Shown: positions 49,492 to 61,288 of the stretch, in pieces
How positions within the stretch are numbered: position 1 is the stretch's first letter
Layout: every line of letters starts with the position of its first letter
NCBI GenBank assembly: GCA_038502055.1
Contig: JAXRKN010000045.1
Span: forward strand, 1,262,501 to 1,326,500
DNA: 64,000 nucleotides
Origin: Tanytarsus gracilentus
Taxonomy: Eukaryota; Arthropoda; Insecta; Diptera; Chironomidae
Direction: 5' to 3'
The notes under the pieces: model-generated
Database searches by the model: none
Told to the model about the DNA's origin: nothing
What the model saw: only the letters and a program-made list of their open reading frames with translations
Program-made: the position numbers and the translations under genes

Positions 49492-50353
49492 TAGAGGTTG
49501 GGGATACACCGGTTTTTGAAATTTCGGTATTCCGGTATTGAAAAGCTAAAATACCGGTTTCCCGGGATATCGAACGGTATTCAAATAAAAGTCAAATAAT
49601 TTAATTTTAACACTTCGTGTTCGTCATTTTTGTTTATTTTACGAATTTTACTAAAAGAGTAAATACTAATCATGATGCTTAAAAAAATGTTTCAAAAAAA
49701 CAAGAGCATTAACATTTTTATCGCTTGAATAACTCGTTTTTTTGAGAAAAAATTGCCTGAGTTGGAAAAGGGCAGAAAATAGCTTCTGAAGGGTTGGGGT
49801 TTTGACTTTAAACTTAGCATAATTTAGCATTTCTTTCTTATAGTCAATAATTTTTTCATGAACTTTAAATCCATTGTAATTGGCTTGCGCTAAGATTACT
49901 TTAAATATTTTTATTGACCGATACGGAGACACGTGATTTTTGATACGACTTTATTTTTTTCGTCCTCAAACACTTTTACTAACTAAACTTGAACTTTTTC
50001 CAATAGTAAATAACATCTTTTATTTAATTTGATAAAATTATAACATGATGTTATATCATTTTATGACATAAATTTAATTGAAATATTAATTTGATTTGAT
50101 GATAAACAAAAATGAATAAGTGTGCATCAGTCCATCAGATGTTCAATTTTTGAGAGATGCCTTGAGATTTCTCTCTCAGCATGCTCTTGAAGATTGCTCA
50201 ATTATTTTTTTTTAAAAAAACGTTAAAAAAATTTAAGATTTGATAATTTGTTAATACCGGGATACCGAAATTTTTTTTACGGGATTCCGGTGTTGAAAAC
50301 TGAACGGTATTTACCGGTGAATACCGAAACCGGTACACCGGCCCCAACCTCTA
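49492..50353. mobile_element. Non-autonomous hAT-superfamily element with 8-bp target duplication
   Basis: The 862-bp element begins TAGAGGTTGGGG and ends with the exact reverse complement CCCCAACCTCTA. Identical 8-bp flanks tccctcac stand at 49484-49491 and 50354-50361. An 8-bp duplication and a terminus fitting YARNG are diagnostic of hAT transposons. Just inside both ends lie clusters of CGGTATT/ACCGGT motifs, the kind of subterminal repeats bound by hAT transposases. The interior is AT-rich; the longest open frame (49666-49932, minus, 88 codons) does not resemble a transposase, so mobility would depend on a source element elsewhere. Confidence 0.92.
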
Positions 50354-50361
50354 TCCCTCAC
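50354..50361 (+). repeat. Right 8-bp target-site duplication of the hAT element
   Basis: tccctcac, identical to 49484-49491, directly abuts the CCTCTA terminus. Confidence 0.92.
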
Positions 50362-53300
50362 TAACAACCGCATTGCTCATGAATGCTAAATTTTATTGCA
50401 AAATGTTATCGTCGAGTGATGGTCTCCCCTTACTTACTCATCTATCACATGCTCAAAGTAATTTCTTCATAAAATTTATTTAAGAGCAAAACGAGAAAGT
50501 TTGCTAATGTCAAATGCGATGTTTGAAATGTAATTTGAGCTTGATGAAAATTACACTTGGAGTTTATGCTATTTAGATCAAGAGTTGAAGTGAAAAGTTT
50601 TTGGGAAGAATCAATGAAACTTTAAGAGTATGAGGAGAATATAAATTTCTAATCAATTTTTTCAAAAACTGAAGCATTTTAAATTTAATCAATAAAAACT
50701 AAAATTTCAACGTTATAAATTTTAAAAAATATTTTTCATGAGCTTTTAAAACTTTTTTAATAATTTGCTATCAACCTGAAGCTCTTTTGCTGTTTGTTCT
50801 TATGTGATGGGGACTTTTCTCTTGATATAATCCAAAGCAGAGAGCATAAAAGACTTTTTTCTACTCATACGAGTCCATGTACTCATTGTAATGGTTTTCT
50901 TTGGCTTCATAATGTTACTTTTAATACTTATTTCCAAGAAAATAAACATTTTGAGTTTGTTGTTTAGCTTTTAATGCCTATTCTTTGCCATTATTTTTGC
51001 TTTTTGGGGAGAAATGAAAATAAAATTAAGTTAGAGCAACTTTTTTGAGGTTTTGTAATTTAATTGAAGTTTAAAAGCTTTTTGAGGTTGTGAGAGCTTT
51101 TAAAGGGGAAGCTCATTGTGATTATTAAAGAGAGTTAGAATTGCATAAGATTTTTTAATGTCGTAGGAGATTAAGACAAAACCCACAAAGGATCTGAAAC
51201 TGAAATGAAAATTATTTTCCAAATGAAAACTCTTCAAAAGATTTTCTCTCAGAGCATTTCTTTTGTCTCTATTTTCTCGTTGCGATCCTCTGTTGCATAA
51301 AAGATGGAAAAGTTTCTTTATTTCTTTGCCATTCACTCGGAAAATTCAATTTTTGGTCAATTCTGTCGTCTTTATTATCCTCAAGAGAGTGAAACCAGAA
51401 TGCTCTTGTCGTTTTTTCTTGTGTGGTCCCGTGTTTTTTGCTTTTTTCGTTTTGTTTAATTTTTTTTTTTAATTTTAATATAAAAAATAATTATTTTATT
51501 TTTAATTAATAAAAATTTTATTTAAAAAAATTCAATAATATAAAAAATGTATCCATTTTTACGGTTCACCGGACAAAAAATAGGTGATAACCGGGGAAGA
51601 AAATTGGAATCACCGTACCGGTATTCACCGGAGGAGCATCATCATCGTCTTTTGTCAAGCTTTTTCCTATTTTTTTCGCTTCAACCCCTAAAGGGGTTAA
51701 GAAGATTAAATTTTCCTTCCTCTTCTCAGCAACTTTGTCCAGTTTTTTTAAGAAAAATTTTTTTCGATCTAAATTGCAAAAGGGATGGAAAAAGCATTGT
51801 GTTCACTTCTCCCGCAAATGACGATGACTACAATGAAAAAAGATTCTTGTGGCGAGAACAAAAAAGGTGGCCACCACTACGGTTCTTTATTGTAACTTTG
51901 TTGTCCCATCGACCCGTGACCTCACTCGAATGCACATTTTCTAAATATTTCTATAGTGGACAAACCAAAAAAAGCTTTCATGGATGTTTTTACAAGATAT
52001 TGTTTGGAAGAATGGTAAACAATTATTTTCTGGTTTTAATTTCCATGACAATGCGCTCATTTTGGGAGATTATTTGTTGTGTGGTTTGTTTCCATGCTGC
52101 TGGTGCTTTTATGTGAGGTAAAATTTTACGTAGAAAAAATATTTTTTTAAAAAAGAATTTTTAAAAAATTTTATGGAAGCAATTTATGAAATTTACATGT
52201 TTTTCCTGTATAATTTACATATTTACCTCTCATGCTACCAATATAGTTTCGGATAAACACACAAATTTGTATGCTTATCAGAATCACATTAAAGACTACA
52301 ATTGTTGTGTAATAACAAACGAGAATTTAATTGAATCGATTTCAATGTTTTCTATTCCGCCTCCTCACACCCTTTCCTGAACTTTTCAAACCGCAAATTA
52401 TCGATGATTGATTGTGGAGTGAATTCAAAGCCGATTTGACAAAATTATGCCACACATGTGTGTGCACAATTGAGCGGAGACATTCGGCAATCTCATCGTA
52501 ATGAATCGAATTTTTCACATTGAAATTAGCATAATGGGAAAATGTGTGTCTACACAAAATCTTCTTACGTGAGTAGCGTAATTGATAGCACAAAACACAC
52601 ACACAGATTTCTATTCAATATAAAATTTTTAGCAAGAGAAAAGGAAAATAATTAGGAAGCACATGTGTGTGTGTATGTGCGCTCTTTCGTATGTACAGAA
52701 GCAATAAATAAGCATTTGAATTATTCGAGATTTGAAAACGACACACGTTATGCATGAACTAATTTACAAGAATTTAAACATCGGCAACATCAATTTTCGC
52801 CATGTTTATTCACAAATGGGGTTGAATGGGGGTTTGAAAGCGTTTTGACTTTTAAAGCTGAGATGGGCAATTACAAAGATAACGTAAGTAATGTATGAAT
52901 TTTGTATGAAAATGTAATTAATTACTTGTGATTTTTATAAGTTTAATAATAACGTAAATACCTGCGTAAATATTTATTAAACTTATAAAATATTTTAAGT
53001 CAAAATTTTTACATTAATTTTTCAAATTCAATTTGACCGTGTAAAATTTATTCAACTGATGTTAAATTAAATCCCCTCTTTCACCTTCATGCAACACACA
53101 TTGCCAGTCATTTGACAGATTTGTTCCGTTTGTATGAGCCCGTGAATTGTGTAAGGTGAAGATTGATGCTCGATGTATGCTGTAAATGTATGAGGAAACT
53201 CTCAATAAGAGACGTGAGATTGATGAATTCATATACGTAAGGAAGATTTGTTGAGAGTGAAATCAATCTTGCACCGCATTTTAGATTTATGGCGTTGAGA

Positions 53301-56300
53301 GAGGGAAAAGGCTTTAATTTTCTTCTTGCATAATTTAAAGCATTGACATCAACCAGAAACCCTCAACATGTTGAAATTTCTCTCACTCAACGACAAAAAC
53401 ATGAAAATGACAACCACAAGCGCTCAGAAATTAATTAAAATGGTTTTTGTGTACATTAATTATGACAGTGAAAATTTTGAACCTGTTGCAAAAGCAACAC
53501 AATTCACACGTCGGTGTTTAGGGGTGGCTTGAGAGATTTCACTCGAATTTCTATATTTTTTTTAACAACATGAAAATTCTTCCGCATGTGACAAAACAGA
53601 GTTGTCATATGATAAAATAAAATTAATTTCATCTCACTGAATATTTTATCATGTTGACATTGATTGGTGTTCTAATGCATATGTGAGGTTTTGTGTTTGA
53701 CTCTATATTGGCGGTTTTAATATTCCGCATCATTATCATACCTTTTTTTTGTGGTGAGTCGTGTTGATTTGTTGAACAAAAATTTAGTAATATGATTTAA
53801 ATTTTTTTTAAAGGTTTGATTTGACTGCAAAAGTAGAAATATTTCTTTAACAATCTTAAAAGATCTTTTCCCATCACATAATCTAATCGAATAAAAATTG
53901 AGCCGTAAAAAGATCCGTAAAATTGGATTTTGCCAGTATGGTGTGAACATGGTCAGTATGATGATGATGATGATAAACCTCCTCCAATCGATCGAACTTT
54001 CATAGTGCTCTTATCTCGGTGCTCTTTCGACAAAAAATAAAGAAGAAGAAATGCAATGAGATGGGAATAAAAATAAATTGAATTGCACATTTAGCACAAA
54101 TTCATGTGACCAAATCGTCGAGGGAAGAAAGAGCTGCTATTGATTTTTAAAGAAGAAAAAAACTCTTCGAAATTTAATGCATTTAAATTGTGGAATTAGA
54201 TGCTGGTCTGTGTGTTGTCTCTCTTTTGTTATCATAGTTAGGGCGAGAGAAAAATTCTCTGCTGCTGTTTTTTTTCATGCGGTCATGAAAGCGATTTTTG
54301 CCAACAGATATCAAAGAGCATAAAAATGAAAAAATTACGAGCATATTTTTATTTGCGGTTCAATTCGGTTTTTCTCATATACACTGCGCGCTATCATCAT
54401 ATAAAATATCTCTTTAAATGATTGCGTCAATCAGGATGTTGCAGAGGGGTTTAAAAATTTAATTTAATGGCGGAATTCATACGGTTGACTGAATTTAAAT
54501 TCATTGACATAAAAACGAGAACTTTTCTAATTTAAAACCTAAAAATTACAAAATAATTTACATGGATGAGAAATTTCACAATATTCCTCTGCAAACAAAG
54601 TCGTAGGTCGTAAATTCAATTGAGAACTTTTAAATTCTTATTGTCACTTCATTATGAACATAATGAAAAATTTCAATAATTTTCGCACGAACGCTGAAAA
54701 ATTCCAATCTTTTGCTCGTAATGCGCATCATCATTTTCTTGGTATGTATGCGAACTCTCACGCTTGGCGGAAAATAATGATTGCTAAACTTAATTTGGTG
54801 GAATGAAATTTCTAAATTAAGCTTGAAGTGAAATTTCAATTACTGCCGATTTCATGGTGACTCAATTTTATTTTTCAGTGTTTTGCTGATCAAAGTTAAA
54901 TTGCTTTGAAAAAATTTTTAGGGGTGGGAAATTTCAAGTTTATTCTTCTATTGAGATTTCTTACGCTCCTGAAAAATAACTTTCTATTTTTTAACAATAA
55001 AAAATTTCAGAATAAAATGCGAAGAAAAATCGCTAGATTAAAATCAAATTTTGCAGAAAACCATTAAATGAAAATCACAATAAATTCCAACGCATTTTCA
55101 TTCTCCTCCTTTTTTCATTTTCATCACAGTACGTTTGACAGTAAAAAATTCTTCGCCATCATTCAGACTTGTTTATAGAGATGACTGATGGTTATCGCAT
55201 TTTATGCCTCATACATTCCACGCAACATACACGCTTGAAGACTGCAAATAAATCAAATCGCTTATAAGGAGAAAAACATAATAAATTTTTATTTTTATTG
55301 CCATCGTCACACTGCGACTCAACTGTACACACCTCCCGCACTTTTTTCAATATTTACTCAGAAATACGCTTTAATGCGTAGCTCGTAATAAAATCGCATC
55401 GATGTTCGTGATGCCTTTAAGCGCTAAATGAATGAAGCAGCAAAAGGAAATCAAAATAAGTCGTAATGCGATTATTGATTGACTGTGAATGTTCTCTCTC
55501 GTCTAAGGCAAAAAAGCTTATTATAATTTAGTTTTTCTCTCCCCCTGGAGCCGGGATATCATTAGAGTAGCTTGTAGGCGCTTCTTCCGCACGATTGATG
55601 CCAATGAACATAAAGACAAACAAGAGAAAAAAGTTTCATAAAATCAAACAAATACGCAAACGTGTAATTCCATCTACAAATGTCCTGTGAAAATTTATTG
55701 AGGGGGAGGGAAAGTTTTAGTGAAGATTAAAAAATATTTAATATCATCTAAATTTTTTTAAAGTTTCTTCTTGCCTGTAAAAATTTTCATCTCATAAATT
55801 TAAACCTTATGCAAACGTCATATTTTCAACCATCTCAAAGATTAAAACCCATAAATTACATATTGATACCCTCCATCCACTTAAAATGGTCTATTTGATA
55901 ATTTCAAAAAGCCATAAATGACTTCTCTGCAGAGCCAATAAATATTTTATCGCTTTTCTTCCTCTTTACGTCTCAAGTCAAGCGTAATTTCCATTTCAAT
56001 TTCAATGATGGCCAAACAGTCAAAGTGGACGGGGAGAAAATTGAATGTGAAATTAACTTGGATTCACGCTCAACTGCGGATAATACTCAATTCCTCCTCA
56101 TCATCATTGCCCACTGCCAAATACCCTTAAAAAATATTGGAGAAATGAAAATCAAGATGTGATGATGTGAAATTTAAAAAATTTCTTACTCAAACCACGA
56201 TTAAAAATTTTTTCAACACCCAAAAGACCATCAACACGGCAATTCCTGTGTGGTGGCATTCGACCATTAGCTACATCGTCACATTGATCGTTGATTCTAA

Positions 56301-56650
56301 AGTCATCAGTCTCGCTAATTAATATTTCCTATCATTAAAATTTTGGATTTTTTCGTTGCTGATGGAGTTACTAACGTTTTAAATCTTTGGGTTTAATCCG
56401 AATTCAATTTAAATGATTTTAAATGAATATTTTAATCTTTCTTTGGTGAATTTGCGTTTTTTGGCTTTCGCTTTTTCTCTAAGATTGCTTTGATCGAATT
56501 TTTTTTTCTCTTATAAATTTTTTTAGTATCAGAAAATGTTTCAAAATTCACAAGTGGATGTTTTTGATTTGAATTTTATTTCGCGTCCATTGTTTATTGG
56601 CACGCGTAACTTGAGTAACAGATCAGTCCAATTAATTTGGCATTTTTAAA
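50362..56650. other. Non-coding interval with one unassigned open frame
   Basis: AT-rich. Apart from the 189-codon frame listed separately and an (ATG)n run near 53958-53973, no gene, RNA or element was recognised. Confidence 0.5.
51547..52116 (+). CDS. Unassigned 189-codon open frame, doubtful
   Basis: No family is recognised. The frame is long for chance in such AT-rich DNA and is locally richer in GC than its flanks. The translation starts MYPFLRFTGQKIG, is rich in Phe, Arg and Ser and contains TSPANDDDYNEKRF. There is no obvious signal peptide, domain or splice context; a hydrophobic stretch lies near the C-terminus. Its 5' part contains cggtattcaccgg, a 13-mer also present in the right end of the hAT element 1.3 kb upstream, so part of it may be transposon-derived. 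More likely a fortuitous frame than a gene. Confidence 0.2.
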   Translation: MYPFLRFTGQKIGDNRGRKLESPYRYSPEEHHHRLLSSFFLFFSLQPLKGLRRLNFPSSSQQLCPVFLRKIFFDLNCKRDGKSIVFTSPANDDDYNEKRFLWREQKRWPPLRFFIVTLLSHRPVTSLECTFSKYFYSGQTKKSFHGCFYKILFGRMVNNYFLVLISMTMRSFWEIICCVVCFHAAGAFM

Positions 56651-56704
56651 GTCATTTTGGAAAAGTCTTGGATCCAGTAGAGGAACCAACATCCAGTGGA
56701 GGAA
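56651..56704 (+). repeat. Short unexpanded copy of the array A-array B junction
   Basis: gtcattttggaaaagtcttgg (motif of array A) is followed by gtagaggaaccaacatccag and tggagg (motif of array B). The same order and linker (atagaggaattaacatccag) occur at the junction of the two arrays near 12075-12110. Here each motif is present about once. Confidence 0.75.
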
Positions 56705-59134
56705 ATTTTAAAGAATTCATGAAAAAATCGTGAAGGTAAAGTTTAAAAAAATTAGGAGCATAAATAAATAAATTTTTAGATAATTCTTGAAAAGATTTTC
56801 AATTTACAAAAATCACCGATTCAATTTTTCATATTGCAAAAATACTTTTGCAATTCATTCATTTTCAATAATATCTGAAAATCAAATAAATGAACTTCCA
56901 TTACTCTCAACGACTGCATCTATTCATCATACACGCCCGAGAGAGCTGAGTACAAAATATTTCTATTCAAAGCTTGCAGTCATTTCGTAAAAATAAGTTT
57001 TTTTTTCTGGTTAAAACTAGAACTGCATTTATTATATAATAATAGAGAGCTTTCATATCGGGCGAGATTACATTTGGCATTACATGAATGAAAGTTTCGC
57101 TGCTGATAAATCTTTTAGATATGGGAGTGGAAAAATGTCGGATGGATTTTTCTTAGCTCAAACTGGCATGGATTGAAAATTTAACGCAATAAATTTTACC
57201 TTTACAAAAAAGAATGGAAGGAGGATTGAAAGTTTTTAAGACAATCGCTAGCTAACTCAATCAAGGGATGAGAACTCAATTAAATTGCAAACATTAAAAT
57301 AAATTCAAATTGTGTTTTTGAATGTTCTTCCCTTGTAATTTCAAATATAAAGTCAGATTCCAGAAAGAAGATTTTAATGCATAAATCAGTTTTATCTTTT
57401 TTCTTGAAAATTTTATTCTCTGATGCTGTTCTGGTTTTCGGATCATGCATAAAATAATAATTTTTATACGTGAAATTGTAGATTTAACCTAAATAATTTG
57501 TGCTTAAAAAAACAATGAAACTTGTGTGACAAAACGATAAAAATTAACTTAAACTCAAACATTTAAAACTAAATATATGGAGATTTTATAATGAAATTAA
57601 AGCTCAAATTTTGAATCAGATTGTATGAGATTATGATGCATAAATCTCTGCTTTATCTCGCCTCTCTCTTCTTGACTTCACACATGCGATGACTTATTCT
57701 TAAACTTTTGACTATTCCAAAATTTTAACACAGCAGTGAGAGAAGAAATTTCTAATATACGCTTCATAAATTCTGCATGTATGACTCTGATGATGATAAT
57801 AGAAAATAATTTTCAATAATAATATGCAAAAGGAGGAGAGGAAGTGACAGTGATAAATTTTCTTAATGCAGTTGTCGGTTCATCTCTCCTCAATATTATT
57901 ATTATATGCGGAAGTGAAAAGTTTGCATAAGGAAAATCGGGTGAAGCTTCTTGCATGCATATGATTCATGAAGAAGGAGAGATAATAAATGAAAACATGT
58001 TAAATGTAAACCCTCTGGTTTGGCTTGTGCGAAAGCTCTTCACATGGATATAAGTGGAACTTTTTAAATTTCAAATATTTACAATCTAAAAAATATTGAT
58101 CACTATTCCGATAAATTCCTAGTCGCTATGCATCGTAGCCAGAAGGAGAATTGAAAAGTCAAAAGTGTTTAAAATTCAATGATGGTTTGCTAACTTTGGC
58201 AAGGGATTTCTTTCAGAAAAGTTCTAAAGAACCATTAAATATATTTTTAATGAAAAAACCAAAGATGATTTTATTAAAAGCTTCAAAAGTAAAATCATTG
58301 AAAATATTTCAGAGCGCTTTTTAAGCTTAAAATATTTTCGGAATTTTTTCCAGGTCAGCATTGTCAACCCTTGATTTTATACCAAAGATACCAAATATTT
58401 ACATCGGAAGCGAAGGGACTTGGAGTCACACAAAGGAAAAACTTTCTTTCTATCGCTCGCTCACTATATGATTTTCGAGACAATCTTCTTTTCAACATAT
58501 TGGCAGTAAAACACATTGAATGAATAAAAAGTGGTATAGAAAGAGAGCGGAAGCAATGATGGCAATAAAATGTGCATACAAATGTAAGCCAAACTGATGC
58601 TAAAGTGGAAATTTGTGAAGAGCACTTCCTTTTATATTTTACACAGGTCCACACCATCGTTATTTCCATCACGATAAAATGTGCAAAGAAAATTCTTCCA
58701 CAAATAAATTTCACTTTGATTAAACCACTGAAGTTCCTCATTCACACTTCTTTTATGTGCTGCATTTAATTAACTATTTCCCTTATGAATGCTAAAAAGT
58801 CAATTCGCACTTAATTAGAGTCGGCAACAATAAAAGACGAAAGCCATTTGATTGAGCTATTCCATTGCAACTAACAATATGGGATGATACGTTCCAATAA
58901 ACATCGCTACATATGTGAATAGCAGTAGAGAAAAAAAAATATTCTCTTCATCTGTGGCAGTTGAAAAAGGAAATGAGGAAAGTGCCATAAAAAGTTATAC
59001 GGCCCGCTCTTTAAATGTGTAAAATGCTCATTTGTGTTATGTTCAAAATGGAAAACTATAAAATAAGGCACGTTTTTGAATTGAATTGTGAATGTGGACA
59101 TTTTTAAGGAGGATTTTAAAATTTACTTTGTAAA
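56705..59134. other. Non-coding interval
   Basis: AT-rich, with no recognised gene. The minus-strand frame at 58364-58741 (125 codons) has no family features or splice support and is treated as chance. Confidence 0.5.
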
Positions 59135-59142
59135 ATTTATTT
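59135..59142 (+). repeat. Left 8-bp target-site duplication of the MITE
   Basis: atttattt, identical to 59304-59311, directly abutting the caagg terminus. The word is low in complexity, so the flanking perfect inverted repeat is the stronger evidence. Confidence 0.8.
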
Positions 59143-59303
59143 CAAGGCTCTGACACTCTCCGTATTACGGAAAAAACGGAAAAAATACGGAAAAAACGGA
59201 AGAAAACGGAAAAAACGGAAAAAACGGAAAAAAACGGAAAAAACGGAAAAATACGGAAAAAACGGAACACTTTTTTCCGTATACGGAGAGTGTCAGAGCC
59301 TTG
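59143..59303. mobile_element. 161-bp hAT-like MITE with perfect inverted ends and a CGGAAAAA core
   Basis: The first 23 bp, beginning caaggctctgacactctcc, are exactly reverse-complementary to the last 23 bp. Identical 8-bp flanks atttattt lie at 59135-59142 and 59304-59311. The terminus CAAGG fits the hAT pattern YARNG. The whole interior is an irregular tandem array of cggaaaaaa and tacggaaaaaa units, purine-rich on one strand. No coding capacity. Perfect ends and duplication indicate recent insertion. Confidence 0.92.
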
Positions 59304-59311
59304 ATTTATTT
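59304..59311 (+). repeat. Right 8-bp target-site duplication of the MITE
   Basis: atttattt, identical to 59135-59142, directly after the ccttg terminus. Confidence 0.8.
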
Positions 59312-60058
59312 AAAATAAATCAAAATTTCCAAGAGTTAATATAATTTCAAAAATAAATTCAAGCTCTTTATTAAACAACCCTGAAACTTCATTTCTCTTA
59401 TAATTCATGTTGAGGTTCTAACAAAGCCTCCATGGCTGTTCTCCATGTCATTGTCGCTTCTGAAAGAAAGAAAAAAGTTCCAATATGTTACACATTCACA
59501 TCACGTTTCGGTATTTATTTATCCATCAAAATCCATCGTCATTGCAACACATTTTTAGCATATAGAGCTTAGCTGCTATATATTTTTTTGCTTTCTGTAT
59601 GTGAATAAATATAAAATGGATGAGCGTGAACCAAAAACGACTCTGACAACGATGTGGCATGGAGAAATGAAAAAGTGTGACCCCCAAGAGAGGAAAAGCG
59701 CGTAGCAAAAAAATTCTCACTTCATCTTCTTTATTGCGTACAGTCAATAAAGACGTTTATCTTCATACTATTTCACGTTCTGCATCGCATTTTATGGAAG
59801 CGTTATCGATAGAAAAAAATGAAATGAATTAAATTTGCTATGATGTAGCGTGGATATAGAACGCCATAAACTGTTATTGACAGCGATAAATTTAAGAGAG
59901 TAAAAGCATAAAAATAAACCTTAAGGTTATTGCTGAGTTTATGAGAAAATCTATGGGTTTCGAGTTTTCAGAAATAAATGAACAATTTCAGCTAAAACGC
60001 AATTTATACTTTAAATTTTTCTAAAAATAATTCACGAGCTCTTTTAAATTGATTAACT
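59312..60058. other. Non-coding interval downstream of the lipase gene
   Basis: No recognised gene. A minus-strand frame at 59526-59747 shows no family resemblance. Confidence 0.5.
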
Positions 60059-60064
60059 TTTATT
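60059..60064 (-). terminator. Polyadenylation signal AATAAA of the lipase gene
   Basis: tttatt on the plus strand reads AATAAA on the minus strand, starting 13 bp beyond the lipase stop. Close, but compatible with a very short 3' UTR. Confidence 0.45.
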
Positions 60065-60076
60065 TTGAAACAATTT

Positions 60077-61288
60077 TTATGTCAATGAATACAGCGAAGC
60101 ATTGTTTGTCTTCATCCAATAATTATAAGTAACTAAATCATTTCTATTTGTGGTTGTGACATCAGCATAAAAGCCCATTGATACGTTTGTTGCAAGTCTA
60201 CATCTTAGAGCGTAGAAGAGCTTTGTTGCCACCCGAACTGAACATCTGCTTGCTATAAATCCAGGCGATGAAGAATTTCTGCTGACCGACTCAGCATAAT
60301 ATTCCCATGCACGAGTGTGACTACAGCCAAGATATTCGGTAAAATCATCCCAACTGCGCACTAAAATTAAAAAATACAATATGAGTCTAGAAAAAGGAAA
60401 TTTAAAGGCGGAATACCAGAGTTAAATTTTTGTATCTTAATTGGAATTGAATTAACTCAAAACTTAAAATTAAGAATCAAAAGTTTTTGATATTAAATTT
60501 AAATCTGTTCCGCCCTGATTAATTTTAAAATTCTAACGAGCTTCTCCAAAAGCTGATCTTGAGAATACAAGACATCCCGGTTGATCTTTGCCAAAGTTAG
60601 GCCAAAAATCAACATGACCGTGTGAAGCTAATCCATCGCCAAGGCCATCAGCATTTGTGTGAATAATGTCCACAAACTCTGCGGCATCGCTTTCTAATTT
60701 TATGATTCCATATTTTGGGAAAACTTTGTTCATTGTGTTGTAAAATTCGCCAGGATCTAAGCCAGTAATGCGAGGAAACTCAAAACCTTTTTCATATTTG
60801 AAAAATCTTCCAATTCCACCAGCGATAATTGCACCAAAGCTAAATCCACAAATATGAGTTTGACTGATGTCAAAGTCTTGAGCTTGCAACTGACTTAAAA
60901 TTTCATTTGATTTTGTTGTAACTGGCATAATTTCACTAACAACATCCAAATAGTCTAAGCTAAATGCTCTAAAACTCCAGTCCAGGTATATTATGTTAAA
61001 ATCCATTCTTCTGTAATTTAAATATGCTCCGATCATTGCATTCTTGGTGCGAGCATCACTTGCAGGCTGCCAGCCATGAATGAAAATAAAATTTCTCCTC
61101 GATGGATTGTAATATTTCAGGTTCATCATCCGAAAATGAGTTCTAGCATTTATTGATGAGATAATTTTGAAGTCCGTCAAGTGTGCTCCAAAGAAAAACA
61201 AATTTACATTGGTGGAATTATCAGCAAGACAATTTATTGCGAAGAGGAGTAAAATTGATGAGATCTTCATATTTTCGTATTTTTTCAC
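60077..61288 (-). CDS. Secreted neutral lipase, pancreatic-lipase family (insect PLA1/lipase-H type)
   Basis: Two exons (60538-61288 and 60077-60360) join, by an inferred phase-1 intron of 177 bp, into 344 residues, a normal length for short insect lipases without a PLAT domain. Acceptor ttttag before 60360 is good; the donor (gttaga after GCTC) is weaker but is the one that keeps frame before the in-frame stop. Met-7 followed by KISSILLLFAINCLA looks like a secretion signal, so translation may start at 61270 instead of 61288. The catalytic triad is present: Ser150 in GFSFG, Asp178 in GLDPG, His265 in CSHTRAWEYYAES; HGW (71-73) is the oxyanion-hole block. Likely hydrolyses acylglycerols or phospholipids outside the cell or in the gut. 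The substrate cannot be told from this sequence. Confidence 0.87.

Noticed and set aside
49666..49932. Possible hAT transposase remnant (88 codons, minus) inside the hAT element
   Set aside because: Located inside a transposon, but the translation shows no hAT dimerisation-domain or BED-finger pattern that I can recognise.
58364..58741. 125-codon minus-strand frame
   Set aside because: No recognised domain, and composition is like the surrounding non-coding DNA.
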